Positions 24,524-33,491 of a stretch of 54,977 bases of DNA are shown here, piece after piece (within the stretch, counting starts at the first letter, position 1; the number at the start of each line of letters is the position of its first letter). A program made the translations under genes and the position numbers. The notes below the pieces were generated by a model, which saw only the letters and a program-made list of their open reading frames with translations, was not told the DNA's origin and did not search any database. The stretch spans positions 1-54,977 of the forward strand of contig JAPLGS010000073.1 in NCBI GenBank assembly GCA_026390015.1, written 5' to 3'. Source of the DNA: Chloroflexota bacterium. GTDB taxonomy: Bacteria; Chloroflexota; Anaerolineae; Anaerolineales; Villigracilaceae.

Positions 24524-24608
24524 CGGAGGGGGTGGGATTCGAACCCACGTTGGTGTGACCCAAACATGTTTTCAAGACATGCGCCTTCAGCCGCTCGGCC
24601 ACCCCTCC
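24524..24608 (-). tRNA. tRNA-Ser(UGA)
   Basis: Acceptor stem GGAGGGG/CCCCTCC, anticodon stem CATGT/ACATG with loop CTTGAAA (anticodon TGA), a long variable arm, GTGGG-TTCGAAT-CCCAC T arm and a G discriminator. CCA is not encoded. Separated from tRNA-Ser(GCU) by 86 bp. Confidence 0.95.
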
Positions 24609-24703
24609 AGGCGAAAGCGATTTTACCACAGGCCTCTTCCAATTGACGTGCATATTGAATATTTTCTGCCCCTATGCCTGTTTTTCCTGAGCATAAATTG
24701 AGA

Positions 24704-25963
24704 TCAGCCCGCGATCTTTTGCAGAGCTTCACCAAGCCTTGCCACTTCTTCGAGCGTGTTGTAATGCGCCGCGCCAACGCGCAGCATGCCGCCGTTATCT
24801 TCGAGGCCTAAACGTTCAGTTATATTGATGGCGTAATAATTTCCATCCCAGACATAGATTCCTTCCCGGGCTAATTTTTCAGCAATAACCCGCGGATGCA
24901 TATCCTTTAATCGGAAAGAGAATGTTGCCACGCGGTCTTCGAGGCGACGGACATCAGTCAGGCCGTATATCCGTAGCCCGGGAACAGCTTCCAGCGTGGA
25001 AAGAAGCGCGCGTCCAAGTTCAAATTCGTAGGCGCGGATAGCGGTCATTCCTTTTTTCAGTTCCAGTCTGCGGCCTTGATAGCCTTCTTCTTTTAATCCT
25101 TCAGTGTAGCTTTCGCCAAACTCCTTGCCGATCCATTCAAAATATTCGATGGCGCCAAGCACGCCCGCGATGCCTTCGTGGTTTTGTGTGCCGGTCTCGA
25201 ATTTGCCCGGCAGGCTGTTCGTCGCGGGTCGGACTTTGTATGCAAATAATTTTTCAAGCAGATCTTGTTTGCCGTATAAAATTCCCGCATGTGTTCCGAA
25301 AAATTTATAGGCGGATGAAATCAGAAAATCGCAATCCAGTTTTTGCACATCGATCGGGCCGTGCGGCGCGTATTGAACGGCGTCAACATAAACCAGTGCG
25401 CCAGCAGCGTGCGCCATTTTGATGATCTTCTCGATCGGGTTGATGGTGCCAAGTGAATTGGATGCATAGCCCACTGCCAGCAGGCGCGGTTTTTTATCCA
25501 AAGCTTTTTGCAAGTCATCCAGTTTCAATGTGCCATCTTCCACGTCAAAATCCACCCAGTTGACTTTGACGCCTTTATCCTGCGCGGCCAAAACCCAGGG
25601 AGTTACGTTGGCATCATGGTCGAGGCGGGTCACTACGATCTCATCGCCTTCATTCCAATCACGTGAAATGGAACGGCTCATGTGCAACGTGAGCGTGGTC
25701 ATGTTGTTGCCGAAGACGATCTCCTCCGCGCTGGAGGCATTATAGAAATCAGCCATCGCGCGATGGGCTTCATCCAGTACGGCATCCGATGCGATGCTGG
25801 TAGCAAATGCGCCCTCATGATTTGCATTGCTTTCGATCAAATATTTGTTGATGCGGTCAAGTGATTGTTTTGCAATTTGTGTTCCGCCGGGATTGTCAAA
25901 AAAAACATCAGGACGATTCAATGCGGGGAATTGCTTGCGGATCAGGTTAAGGTCGAGGGACAT
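24704..25963 (-). CDS. Cysteine desulfurase-like aminotransferase class V (VC1184 subfamily)
   Basis: 419 aa, a PLP-dependent fold-type I enzyme. The N-terminal FFDNPGGTQIAKQSL, the central YVDAVQYAPHGPIDVQKLDCDFL and the PLP-lysine motif SSAYKFFGTHAG are diagnostic. The mobile loop that carries the catalytic Cys in SufS/IscS is not recognisable, as in the VC1184-type subgroup whose substrate is not established. AAAGGAG precedes the ATG. The product may handle sulfur or an amino acid. Its minus-strand neighbour upstream is mobA, but a 110-bp gap and its own promoter-like TATACAAT region suggest independent transcription. Confidence 0.9.
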   Translation of the reverse strand: MSLDLNLIRKQFPALNRPDVFFDNPGGTQIAKQSLDRINKYLIESNANHEGAFATSIASDAVLDEAHRAMADFYNASSAEEIVFGNNMTTLTLHMSRSISRDWNEGDEIVVTRLDHDANVTPWVLAAQDKGVKVNWVDFDVEDGTLKLDDLQKALDKKPRLLAVGYASNSLGTINPIEKIIKMAHAAGALVYVDAVQYAPHGPIDVQKLDCDFLISSAYKFFGTHAGILYGKQDLLEKLFAYKVRPATNSLPGKFETGTQNHEGIAGVLGAIEYFEWIGKEFGESYTEGLKEEGYQGRRLELKKGMTAIRAYEFELGRALLSTLEAVPGLRIYGLTDVRRLEDRVATFSFRLKDMHPRVIAEKLAREGIYVWDGNYYAINITERLGLEDNGGMLRVGAAHYNTLEEVARLGEALQKIAG

Positions 25964-26073
25964 GGAAAACTCCTTTGTTGAAATTCATGCCAAGCGATTG
26001 TATACTAAAATTGTACCCTACTCAAAAGGAGACAATTTGTTTAACAGGATCTTACCGACTTTTCCGCTGCTTA

Positions 26074-26667
26074 TTATTCGTTGGCGCGGCGTTCTGCTTC
26101 TAAAAATTCCGCGGGCGTATTTAGATTCCAAAAACATAAACCTGACGGGTTCAATGATTTAATTTCATCAGGATTCGAAATCTGTACATTAACTTTTTGA
26201 AACCATGAGATGACCTTCCATTGATCCGCGGCAATTGCTGATTCGATCGCGGGCAGACAACTTTCGCGGCGATATAATGCGTGGAATGGTTCATAGCCTT
26301 CGTCAGTTTTTGCGATGACGACATCCGCATCTTTCTCGAGCATGAGGCTGTGCGCGCCTTCGAAGAATTTTGCGCTGGCGAAGGGCATGTCGCAAGCCAC
26401 CACCGCCACTAGTGGATGTGTGGCAGACGCGATAGCAGTGTAGAGTCCGCCTAAAGCGCCGCGCCCAGGCTTGAGGTCAGCTACGAGGCGGAGATTAAGG
26501 AAAGCATATTCAGCGGGACGATTCGTGGTTACAATCAATTCATCCGCAATTGGAGTCAACCGCTCGATCACGCGTTGAATGAGCGGACGTCCAAGAAAAA
26601 GTTTCAAGGCTTTATCTTCGCCCATGCGTGAGGATGCGCCGCCCGCTTGAATGACTACAGTTATCAT
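26074..26667 (-). CDS. mobA: Molybdenum cofactor guanylyltransferase MobA
   Basis: 197 aa, the normal length. It joins GMP to molybdopterin to make the MGD form of the molybdenum cofactor. The N-terminal QAGGASSRMGEDKALK is the GTP-binding loop. GRGALGGLYTAI and VVACDMPF (Asp for metal) follow in the expected order. No ribosome binding site is present; instead TATAAT lies exactly six bases before the ATG, so the mRNA is probably leaderless. It is divergent from amrS with only 13 bases between the starts. A MOSC protein that may use molybdenum cofactor lies at 49677. Confidence 0.92.
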   Translation of the reverse strand: MITVVIQAGGASSRMGEDKALKLFLGRPLIQRVIERLTPIADELIVTTNRPAEYAFLNLRLVADLKPGRGALGGLYTAIASATHPLVAVVACDMPFASAKFFEGAHSLMLEKDADVVIAKTDEGYEPFHALYRRESCLPAIESAIAADQWKVISWFQKVNVQISNPDEIKSLNPSGLCFWNLNTPAEFLEAERRANE

Positions 26668-26673
26668 GGATAT

Positions 26674-26679
26674 ATTATA
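26674..26679 (-). promoter_or_regulatory. -10 box for leaderless mobA
   Basis: Minus-strand TATAAT, then ATATCC, then ATG (26667). Transcription starting about seven bases after the box would begin at the start codon. No good -35 at normal spacing. Confidence 0.5.
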
Positions 26680-26680
26680 G

Positions 26681-27790
26681 ATGAGTTCGCTGGCAAATGT
26701 ATTGGATGATTTGACCGTTGAGGGTGAGCTGTATGAATCTCTTTCTGATAAAGAGGTGCGTTGCTATGCATGCGGACATCGCTGCCTGATACGTGAGGGC
26801 AAACGCGGAATTTGTCAGGTGAGATTCAATTTGGATGGAAAATTACGCGTGCCCTGGGGATATGTAGCCGCTTTGCAAAGTGATCCAATCGAGAAGAAAC
26901 CTTTTTCACATGTGCTGCCCGGCTCGAATGCGTTGACGTTCGGAATGTTGGGCTGCGATTATCATTGCCCTTATTGCCAAAATTTTATAACCTCGCAGGC
27001 TTTACGTGACCCGGCTTCTGACATTGCGGGGCAGTTCGTTAGAAAGATAACGCCTGCTCAAATATTCGAACATGCAAAAAGAACGAACGCGAAAGTTGTT
27101 GTCTCTTCATATAATGAGCCGCTCATTACAAGTGAGTGGGCGGTTGAGATTTTCAAAGAGGCAAAAGAAAATGGACTGCTGTGTGCGTATGTGTCCAATG
27201 GAAATAATACTCAAGAAGTGATGGAATATATACGCCCGTATATTGATGCATATAAGATCGACTTGAAATGTATGAGCGAAAAAAACTATCGCACTCTCGG
27301 CGGGACATTGCAAAACACGTTGGATGGAATCAAACGCGCGCGCGACCTTGGGTTATGGGTGGAAGTGGTTACTCTGGTGATTCCTGGTTTCAATGATTCA
27401 AACGAAGAGCTATGGGATGCGGCGCGATTCCTTGCAAATTTATCTTTGGATATTCCCTGGCATGTGACGGCTTTCCATAAAGACTACAAGATGACCGCGC
27501 CTGATAATACTGACTCTAAAACATTGATCCGCGCGGCTGAGATCGGGCGTGAAGCGGGCTTGAGATATGTATACGCAGGAAATTTGCCGGGCAATGTCGG
27601 AGAGTATGAAACTACTCATTGCCCACAGTGCAACTGTCAGCTTGTGAAACGAAGCGGATATAGCATCCAGCAATATGAAATAACAGGCGCGGGGGAATGC
27701 CCAAAGTGCGGAGAAAAGATCGCGGGGCTGTGGCATCCGCAAGCCGCGCAGGTTTTGTTGAATCAGCCGGGGCGGCCTGTGTCTTTGTAA
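26681..27790 (+). CDS. amrS: AmmeMemoRadiSam system radical SAM enzyme
   Basis: 369 aa. Cys92, Cys96 and Cys99 in CDYHCPYC bind the 4Fe-4S cluster of radical SAM enzymes. The N-terminal CYACGHRCLI and GICQVR and the C-terminal CPQCNCQL plus CPKCGEK form Cys-rich ends typical of AmrS. The core VVSSYNEPLITSEWAVE and the DLKCMSEKNYRTLGG segment are conserved. It acts in an incompletely understood protein- or metabolite-modifying system together with AmmeMemoRadiSam A and B proteins, neither of which is adjacent here. It is divergent from mobA. The ATG has no clear ribosome binding site. Confidence 0.93.
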   Translation: MSSLANVLDDLTVEGELYESLSDKEVRCYACGHRCLIREGKRGICQVRFNLDGKLRVPWGYVAALQSDPIEKKPFSHVLPGSNALTFGMLGCDYHCPYCQNFITSQALRDPASDIAGQFVRKITPAQIFEHAKRTNAKVVVSSYNEPLITSEWAVEIFKEAKENGLLCAYVSNGNNTQEVMEYIRPYIDAYKIDLKCMSEKNYRTLGGTLQNTLDGIKRARDLGLWVEVVTLVIPGFNDSNEELWDAARFLANLSLDIPWHVTAFHKDYKMTAPDNTDSKTLIRAAEIGREAGLRYVYAGNLPGNVGEYETTHCPQCNCQLVKRSGYSIQQYEITGAGECPKCGEKIAGLWHPQAAQVLLNQPGRPVSL

Positions 27791-27829
27791 CAGAAGCAAA
27801 TTGACAATTTTATCTTTTCCCTTTTGTTG

Positions 27830-27835
27830 TATAAT
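27830..27835 (+). promoter_or_regulatory. -10 box of the ABC importer operon
   Basis: TATAAT followed by CTGCAC. A perfect TTGACA at 27801-27806 is 23 bases upstream, too far for an ideal pair. The leader to the GTG start is about 75 bases. Confidence 0.45.
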
Positions 27836-27914
27836 CTGCACTTGTCGGGAGGCATGAGGAGAATTATCTTTCCTCTATCCTCCATAACCCACTATTTCTC
27901 TAAGGAGGAGAAAC

Positions 27915-29723
27915 GTGAAAAAAAACCTATCTGTTCTACTTTCGCTGGTAGTATTTGCGAGCATTTTGCTCGCGGCTTGCGGCGGCGGTACTGTCGCCAC
28001 CGAAGCGCCCGTCGTTACCGAAGCGCCTGTTGTTGCAACTGAAGCTCCTGCGGCAACTGAAGCACCTGCTGCTTGCGCACCTGCCGGCACTGAACCAATT
28101 GCCTTCCCTGATGGTGGAAAATCCGTTACGGGAGCCTGGTCTCAAGAACCGGATAACATCGTTCCCTTTTATACCCAGATGTCCTATGCTGTTTGGATTG
28201 CCCAGCTTACACTGGTCGGCCTCGCTGAATGGGATGATCAGGGCAACTTTGTGGCTGAACTCGCGGCGGATTTACCGACTGCTGATAACGGTGGCGTTTC
28301 TGCCGATGGCCTGACCATCACCTGGAAACTCCAACCCTGCCTCTTCTGGTCTGATGGCGAGCCTCTCACATCGGCTGATGTTAAGTTCACCTGGGAATCT
28401 GTTGTAAATCCCGCCAATGCACCACTTAGCCGTGTTGGTTATGAGAAGATTACAAGTATCGATACACCTGATGATCAGACCGTCGTACTTCATTTCTCCG
28501 AACTGTATCCTGGTTGGCAGACCCTCTTCACACAGGGCCCAAATAATCAGGGATCCATCTTGCCCAAGCACATTCTCGATGGACAAACTGGTTTGGAAAG
28601 CAATGCGTTCATTCACAATCCGAATATTGGATCTGGTCCGTTCGTGATAGTTGATTGGGTGGCTGGCGATCACATGACCTTGCTCCCCAACCCGAACTTC
28701 CACAGTGGCCGAGCCAAACTTGACCAGGTTCAGATCAAGTTCGTTCCCGATCCTGAAACCGCCCTCGCCGCCCTGCAAACTGGTGACGTGGATTGGTATC
28801 CTGATTTCTCTGAAGGCGATATCGAAACTGTCTCCGCCCTCGAACCCGCTATTCACCTTTATGTAAAACCAGGTTCAGATTTTGAGCACTACTTCTTCAA
28901 CCTCGGCACCACCGCTGGTGTGGATGGCAAAGGTATCAGTGATGTAGATGGCTTCTGCCCGTTCAAGGATATTAATGTCCGCAAGGCCATTACCCTTGGC
29001 ATCAACCGCCAGGCGTTTGTTGATAGCCTGCTTTCCGGCAAGACCACCGTTCCCGCTACCCAATGGCCGAACTCTGGTTGGACTAACAGCAGCCTGACCG
29101 CCGATGCTTACAACCCCGAAGAAGCCGCGAAATTGCTTGACGCTGCCGGCTACAAAGTTGGCGCTGATGGCATCCGCGTAGGCGACTGCAATGGCACCAA
29201 GACCAAACTATCCTTCAATTTTGAGACAACCACCAAACAGATCCGTGTAGATATTGCCCTGGCTGTTCAGTCTGACTTGGGCAAGATCGGTATTGAATTC
29301 AAGCCGATCCACACCCCGGCTGGCACTTTCTTCGCAGGTTACACAGATGGTGGCAATATGCCGCTGGGTAAGTATGATATGGCTGGTTACACCACTGGTT
29401 TCTACCCTGATCCAATGACCGGTGTGCTTGACAGCTTTGCCTGTGATACCATCCCGAATAAGGATAAGCCAAGCGGTACCAACAACTACCACCTTTGCGA
29501 TCCTAAACTGGATGTGCTGTTGGCCGCAGTGAACGCTTCTGCCGATCCCGCCATCCGAAAGACCGCGCTGGATGCTCTGCAACAGTACATCTTCGATCAG
29601 TACTATGTGATCATGGCGTACGCTCGTGCCAATGTGTACGGCATGGTTGACCGCTTTGTACCCGCTCCCTTCGGTTTCTTCAGCAACTTGAACTGGAACG
29701 CCGAACTTTGGGATGTTAAGTAA
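27915..29723 (+). CDS. ABC transporter substrate-binding lipoprotein, peptide/nickel family 5
   Basis: 602 aa from a GTG start with TAAGGAGGAG just upstream. The N-terminus MKKNLSVLLSLVVF leads to the lipobox ILLAAC, so the mature protein is a surface lipoprotein. A repetitive Thr-Glu-Ala-Pro spacer (about 30-50) follows, then the SBP family 5 fold (ADLPTADNGGVSADGLTITW; WSDGEPLTSADVKFTWE; FKDINVRKAITLGINRQAF). It binds oligopeptides, dipeptides or similar solutes and delivers them to the two permeases encoded downstream. A 32-bp palindrome in the 88-bp gap may give it higher mRNA levels than the permeases. Exact ligand unknown. Confidence 0.95.
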   Translation: MKKNLSVLLSLVVFASILLAACGGGTVATEAPVVTEAPVVATEAPAATEAPAACAPAGTEPIAFPDGGKSVTGAWSQEPDNIVPFYTQMSYAVWIAQLTLVGLAEWDDQGNFVAELAADLPTADNGGVSADGLTITWKLQPCLFWSDGEPLTSADVKFTWESVVNPANAPLSRVGYEKITSIDTPDDQTVVLHFSELYPGWQTLFTQGPNNQGSILPKHILDGQTGLESNAFIHNPNIGSGPFVIVDWVAGDHMTLLPNPNFHSGRAKLDQVQIKFVPDPETALAALQTGDVDWYPDFSEGDIETVSALEPAIHLYVKPGSDFEHYFFNLGTTAGVDGKGISDVDGFCPFKDINVRKAITLGINRQAFVDSLLSGKTTVPATQWPNSGWTNSSLTADAYNPEEAAKLLDAAGYKVGADGIRVGDCNGTKTKLSFNFETTTKQIRVDIALAVQSDLGKIGIEFKPIHTPAGTFFAGYTDGGNMPLGKYDMAGYTTGFYPDPMTGVLDSFACDTIPNKDKPSGTNNYHLCDPKLDVLLAAVNASADPAIRKTALDALQQYIFDQYYVIMAYARANVYGMVDRFVPAPFGFFSNLNWNAELWDVK

Positions 29724-29743
29724 GCCATAAGTCTCTATCAAAA

Positions 29744-29775
29744 TATGAGAGGCAGGAAATTTCCTGCCTCTCATA
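29744..29775. repeat. Perfect 32-bp palindrome between binding protein and permease genes
   Basis: Each arm is 16 bases, TATGAGAGGCAGGAAA and its exact complement, meeting without a loop. No T run follows, so it is more likely an mRNA-stabilising or processing hairpin than a terminator, a common design in binding-protein operons where the first gene needs more product. Confidence 0.6.
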
Positions 29776-29811
29776 CTATAACCTGATCAGCTTTTTCACA
29801 GGAGGCCTTCC

Positions 29812-30771
29812 ATGTGGTCTTATATTGCGAGACGATCCATTCAGGCTCTTTTCACGCTTTTGATCATTACGGTTTTATGTTTTATCCTTACACGTCTTTC
29901 CGCTGACCCGCTTGCGCAATATGCAACCAACCCGAACATGAGCGCGGCAGATAAAGAAGCGCTGCGTGAACGTCTGGGATTAAATCAACCGATGCCCGTG
30001 CAATACTTTAAATGGCTGGGTTTGGCTGTTCAGGGTGATCTGGGTATTTCCTTCTTTTCAAAACAACCTGTCTTGTTGATGATCTCACAGCGCCTGCCAA
30101 ATACTCTGAAATTGATGATCACTGCTGAGATTATCACGATACTACTCTCTTTATTTCTCGGTATCATAGCTGCGGTTAAACAATACTCTCTGATCGATAA
30201 TGTCATTACAACCTTCTCTTTTATCGGGTATTCAATGCCGATTTTTTTCATTGCGCTAGGCGCAATGCTTATCTTTGCTGTTAAATTTAAAGCATGGGGA
30301 TTTCCATATCTAACCACCGGGGCGGATATCTGGGATCAAAAAGATCCCACGCAATATCTAAAACACATGATCCTGCCCGTTTCCTGTCTGGTAATTATCA
30401 GCACTGCGGGATATGCGCGTTTCATTCGGACCAGCATCCTCGAAGTTCTTGGACAGGATTACGTCCGCACGGCGCGCGCCAAAGGCCTCAGCAATCGTGT
30501 CGTGCTTTATAAACATGCCTTGCGAAACGCAGCACTTCCGCTCGTAACGATCATCGGTTTGGATATTCCATATTTATTAGGTGGAGCCCTGGTAACCGAA
30601 TCGGTTTACGCCTGGCCGGGCATGGGACGCTTATTCTGGGAGTATGCTCAACGCGGCGATTTTCCGGTCGTGCTCGGTGTCTTATTGATCATCTCAACTG
30701 CTGTTGTGGTCTTCACAATCATTACTGATGTCGTGTACACATTCGTTGATCCTCGCATTCGTTTAACCTAA
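29812..30771 (+). CDS. ABC transporter permease, DppB/OppB type
   Basis: 319 aa, polytopic membrane protein. The N-terminal signature MWSYIARRSIQALFTLLII is followed by LRERLGLNQPMPVQYFKWL, characteristic of DppB/OppB permeases. The EAA loop LGQDYVRTARAKGLSNRVVLY, which contacts the ATPase, is near residue 220. It forms the transmembrane pore with the next gene product. The start has GGAGG in front and begins 36 bases after the palindrome. No ATPase gene follows, so the energising subunits must be encoded elsewhere or shared. Confidence 0.95.
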   Translation: MWSYIARRSIQALFTLLIITVLCFILTRLSADPLAQYATNPNMSAADKEALRERLGLNQPMPVQYFKWLGLAVQGDLGISFFSKQPVLLMISQRLPNTLKLMITAEIITILLSLFLGIIAAVKQYSLIDNVITTFSFIGYSMPIFFIALGAMLIFAVKFKAWGFPYLTTGADIWDQKDPTQYLKHMILPVSCLVIISTAGYARFIRTSILEVLGQDYVRTARAKGLSNRVVLYKHALRNAALPLVTIIGLDIPYLLGGALVTESVYAWPGMGRLFWEYAQRGDFPVVLGVLLIISTAVVVFTIITDVVYTFVDPRIRLT

Positions 30772-30786
30772 TATCCGGAGTCTGAT

Positions 30787-31728
30787 ATGTCTTCTGAATC
30801 CGCTACTTCTGATACAACTACCATTAGCTCCGTTCTTACGCCTCAACAATTGATATGGAGGCGCTTCCGCAAACATCATTTGGCGATTTGGGGCATCGTT
30901 GGGTTTGCGCTGTTATTGATCTTTATTATTGTTGGCTCCATTCTGATCAGTGATAAAAAAGCCAATGAAGTCGATCTTAAAGCGCGCTTAAGTCCCCCCT
31001 CTCAAACACATTGGATGGGTACCGACAGCACTGGCCGTGACATTTTCGCCCGCATGATCCACGGCGGCCAAATTTCCTTGATCGTCGGCTTTTTGGCAGT
31101 TATATTCTCCGTAAGCTTGGGAGCAGTTGTGGGGGGCGCAGCCGCCTATTATGGCGGATGGGTGGATATTATCTTAATGCGCTTTACCGAAGCAATGCTT
31201 TCCATTCCTTCTTTATTTCTCTTGATCGTATTGGGTAAATATCTCGGCAGGGATGTGCAAACCATCATAGTATTTGGGCGAAGTTTTAGCGGAAGTGTCG
31301 GTATCGTGATCGTTGTGATCGGCGTCACCTCGTGGATGTATCTGGCGCGTATCGTGCGCGCCAACGTACTTTCCTTGAAGGAAATGGATTACATTTCTGC
31401 ATCGAGATCTTTGGGTGCAAGCGATATGCGGATTTTCTTCCGTCATCTCATCCCCAACACAATGGGCGCGATCATCGTTTCATCTACACTGGGGTTGGCA
31501 GGCGCGATCCTGAATGAGGCGTATGTATCTTTTCTGGGATTGGGCGTACAACCCCCCACCGCTTCATGGGGAAACATGCTCACCAGCGCGCAATCCTTCA
31601 TTCAGCGTGGAGCATGGTGGATGTGGGTTTTCCCAAGTCTTTTCATCATCATAACGATCTTATGTATCAACTTGATCGGCGACGGTTTACGCGATGCTTT
31701 CGATCCGCGTAGTAATCGAAATATCTAA
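30787..31728 (+). CDS. ABC transporter permease, DppC/OppC type
   Basis: 313 aa. A Ser/Thr-rich N-terminus of ~25 residues precedes WRRFRKHHLAIWGIVGFALLL, the first membrane segment of DppC/OppC permeases. The HWMGTDSTGRDIFARMIHGG motif and the EAA-type loop (MDYISASRSLGASDMRIFFRH) are conserved. It pairs with the DppB-type permease 15 bases upstream. A strong terminator (31774-31811) ends the operon right after it, confirming that no ATPase genes are co-transcribed. Confidence 0.95.
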   Translation: MSSESATSDTTTISSVLTPQQLIWRRFRKHHLAIWGIVGFALLLIFIIVGSILISDKKANEVDLKARLSPPSQTHWMGTDSTGRDIFARMIHGGQISLIVGFLAVIFSVSLGAVVGGAAAYYGGWVDIILMRFTEAMLSIPSLFLLIVLGKYLGRDVQTIIVFGRSFSGSVGIVIVVIGVTSWMYLARIVRANVLSLKEMDYISASRSLGASDMRIFFRHLIPNTMGAIIVSSTLGLAGAILNEAYVSFLGLGVQPPTASWGNMLTSAQSFIQRGAWWMWVFPSLFIIITILCINLIGDGLRDAFDPRSNRNI

Positions 31729-31773
31729 AAAAATTCCGCCAACTGAAAATTGCCAGTTAAAGATAAACATAAA

Positions 31774-31811
31774 AGTGCTCGAGTGAGATTTTCTCACTCG
31801 AGCACTTTTTG
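31774..31811 (+). terminator. Intrinsic terminator of the ABC operon
   Basis: A perfect 15-bp stem, AGTGCTCGAGTGAGA (31774-31788) and its complement (31792-31806), with a three-base loop, followed by TTTTTG. A-rich sequence on the left could make it work in both directions. Confidence 0.9.
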
Positions 31812-31880
31812 TGTCAGAGAAACCAGAAGTGACTCCATCGGTTTGAATCGAGTAAACTATCTAAACTAAAAAGAGGCCAA

Positions 31881-33422
31881 ATGAAAAATATAATAACATC
31901 AAAAATATTTCTTGCCTGCCTATTAATATTCTCCGCGATCGCAGCCTGCAATCAGTTTACCGCAGTTCCAAATTCCAGCTCACAACCGCTAGCGAGTGAA
32001 ACACCAGCGAGCGGATCGACAGCGAATACAGCAGTCCCTACGGTCGTCCCTGTGGAAACAGCCGTGGAGGTAAGCGCCGGCTCATCCGGGTTGGGGGATT
32101 CACTCTATCCTGGTTTTGGCAACGGCGGCTATGACACGCTGCGTTACACGCTGGACATTGCAGTTAACGATGTTGCTACAAGCGACCTGACCGCCATTGT
32201 AACCATCGAAGCCAACGCGACTCAAAACCTGGGCAGTTTCAATCTGGATTTCAATGGCTTTGAGATCTCCGAATTAACAGTCAATGGTGAACCTGCTGAG
32301 TTTTCACGCAAGGGATTGGAGCTAACGATCATTCCATTCAAACCGCTTATTGAAAAAGAGTCGTTTACGGTTGTTATAAAATACAGCGGCTCACCGGAAG
32401 AAATGCAATCTGTGGCATTGCCAGTTCAAACGGGTTGGGTGAAGGCGGTGGGCAGAAGTTTTGTTATGAGCGAACCGGACGGCTCCGCAAGTTTTTATCC
32501 CGTCAACGATCATCCGCTGGATAAGGCATTCTATACATTTCGCGTGACTGTTCCAAAACCGTATGAAGTTGCGGCCAATGGCCAGTTGACCGAGACCATA
32601 GAAAATGGCGACACAACGACCTATCTCTTTGAATTGCGCGACCCCATGGCAAGCTATCTCGCCACGATCAACATTGACAAGTTTGAAATTGAAACCATGG
32701 AATCCAAAACCGGGATCCCGATCCGAAATTATTATTCGACCAGCCTGTCTAAAAGTTATCGCGAGCCGTTTGCCCGGCAGGGTGAAATGATCGATTATTT
32801 CAGCGAGCTTTATGGCCCCTATCCCTTTGAAGTGTACGGCTCGATGATGATGGATACCGAATTTGGCTCGGCGCTTGAAAACCAAACCCTCTCCATTTAT
32901 GGCACCGACATGATCAATTTTGATGATATGGAAGAGACAGAAAGAACCGTGGCTCATGAACTGGCTCACCAATGGTTTGGCGATAGCGTCAGTGTGGCCG
33001 ATTGGAACGAGATTTGGCTCAATGAGGGATTCGCAACCTATTCTGAAGGCTTATGGATCGAGCACATCAGCGGACGTGATGCGCTCGACAAGTGGATAAA
33101 ATTAATTTATGCAGATGTAGCCAACTCCCCGGAATATTATCCCCCGCCAGGCAACCCGCCTGCAGATGATCTCTTCAACGGCGGCGTGTATGAACGGGGC
33201 GGCCTGACCCTCCATGCACTGCGGCTTGATGTTGGCGATGAAATTTTCTTTAAAATTATGAAGACATATTATGACCGTTATAAAGGCGGCAATGTCATAA
33301 CTGATGATTTTCTCAGCGTAGCCAATGAAGTGAGTGGAAAAGATCTGACAAATCTTTTAGATGACTGGTTATACAGCGAGCAACTTCCGTCCATACTAGA
33401 GTTGGGACTGGGCGCAAAGTAA
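31881..33422 (+). CDS. M1-family aminopeptidase-like lipoprotein
   Basis: 513 aa. A signal with lipobox (IFSAIAAC) and a Ser/Thr/Ala spacer place it on the cell surface. The zinc site HELAHQWFG (residues 358-366) and the third ligand Glu 18 residues later (NEGFATY) are intact, and the substrate-binding GAMEN-like stretch reads GSALENQ. It is shorter than classic M1 enzymes because the C-terminal helical domain is missing. GAGG precedes the ATG. It is likely to trim peptides outside the cell and would fit with the peptide importer upstream, although a terminator separates the transcripts. Confidence 0.93.
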   Translation: MKNIITSKIFLACLLIFSAIAACNQFTAVPNSSSQPLASETPASGSTANTAVPTVVPVETAVEVSAGSSGLGDSLYPGFGNGGYDTLRYTLDIAVNDVATSDLTAIVTIEANATQNLGSFNLDFNGFEISELTVNGEPAEFSRKGLELTIIPFKPLIEKESFTVVIKYSGSPEEMQSVALPVQTGWVKAVGRSFVMSEPDGSASFYPVNDHPLDKAFYTFRVTVPKPYEVAANGQLTETIENGDTTTYLFELRDPMASYLATINIDKFEIETMESKTGIPIRNYYSTSLSKSYREPFARQGEMIDYFSELYGPYPFEVYGSMMMDTEFGSALENQTLSIYGTDMINFDDMEETERTVAHELAHQWFGDSVSVADWNEIWLNEGFATYSEGLWIEHISGRDALDKWIKLIYADVANSPEYYPPPGNPPADDLFNGGVYERGGLTLHALRLDVGDEIFFKIMKTYYDRYKGGNVITDDFLSVANEVSGKDLTNLLDDWLYSEQLPSILELGLGAK

Positions 33423-33439
33423 AAGAATTTGATATAAAA

Positions 33440-33469
33440 AACTTCCGCAGAAAAGACCCTGTGGAAGTT
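33440..33469. terminator. Bidirectional terminator between convergent genes
   Basis: AACTTCCGCAG and CTGTGGAAGTT form an 11-bp stem with one G-T pair and an eight-base loop. A run of A on the left gives a T run for the minus-strand gene, and TTCATTT follows on the plus strand. Confidence 0.65.
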
Positions 33470-33491
33470 TTCATTTAATTGTCACGATAAA

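Noticed and set aside
24382-24777. Open frame across both tRNA-Ser genes
   Set aside because: Contains translated tRNA sequence and lies partly antisense or overlapping to real genes.
27801-27835. TTGACA/TATAAT as a standard promoter pair
   Set aside because: The spacing of 23 bases is outside the usual 16-18; only the -10 box is kept as a feature.
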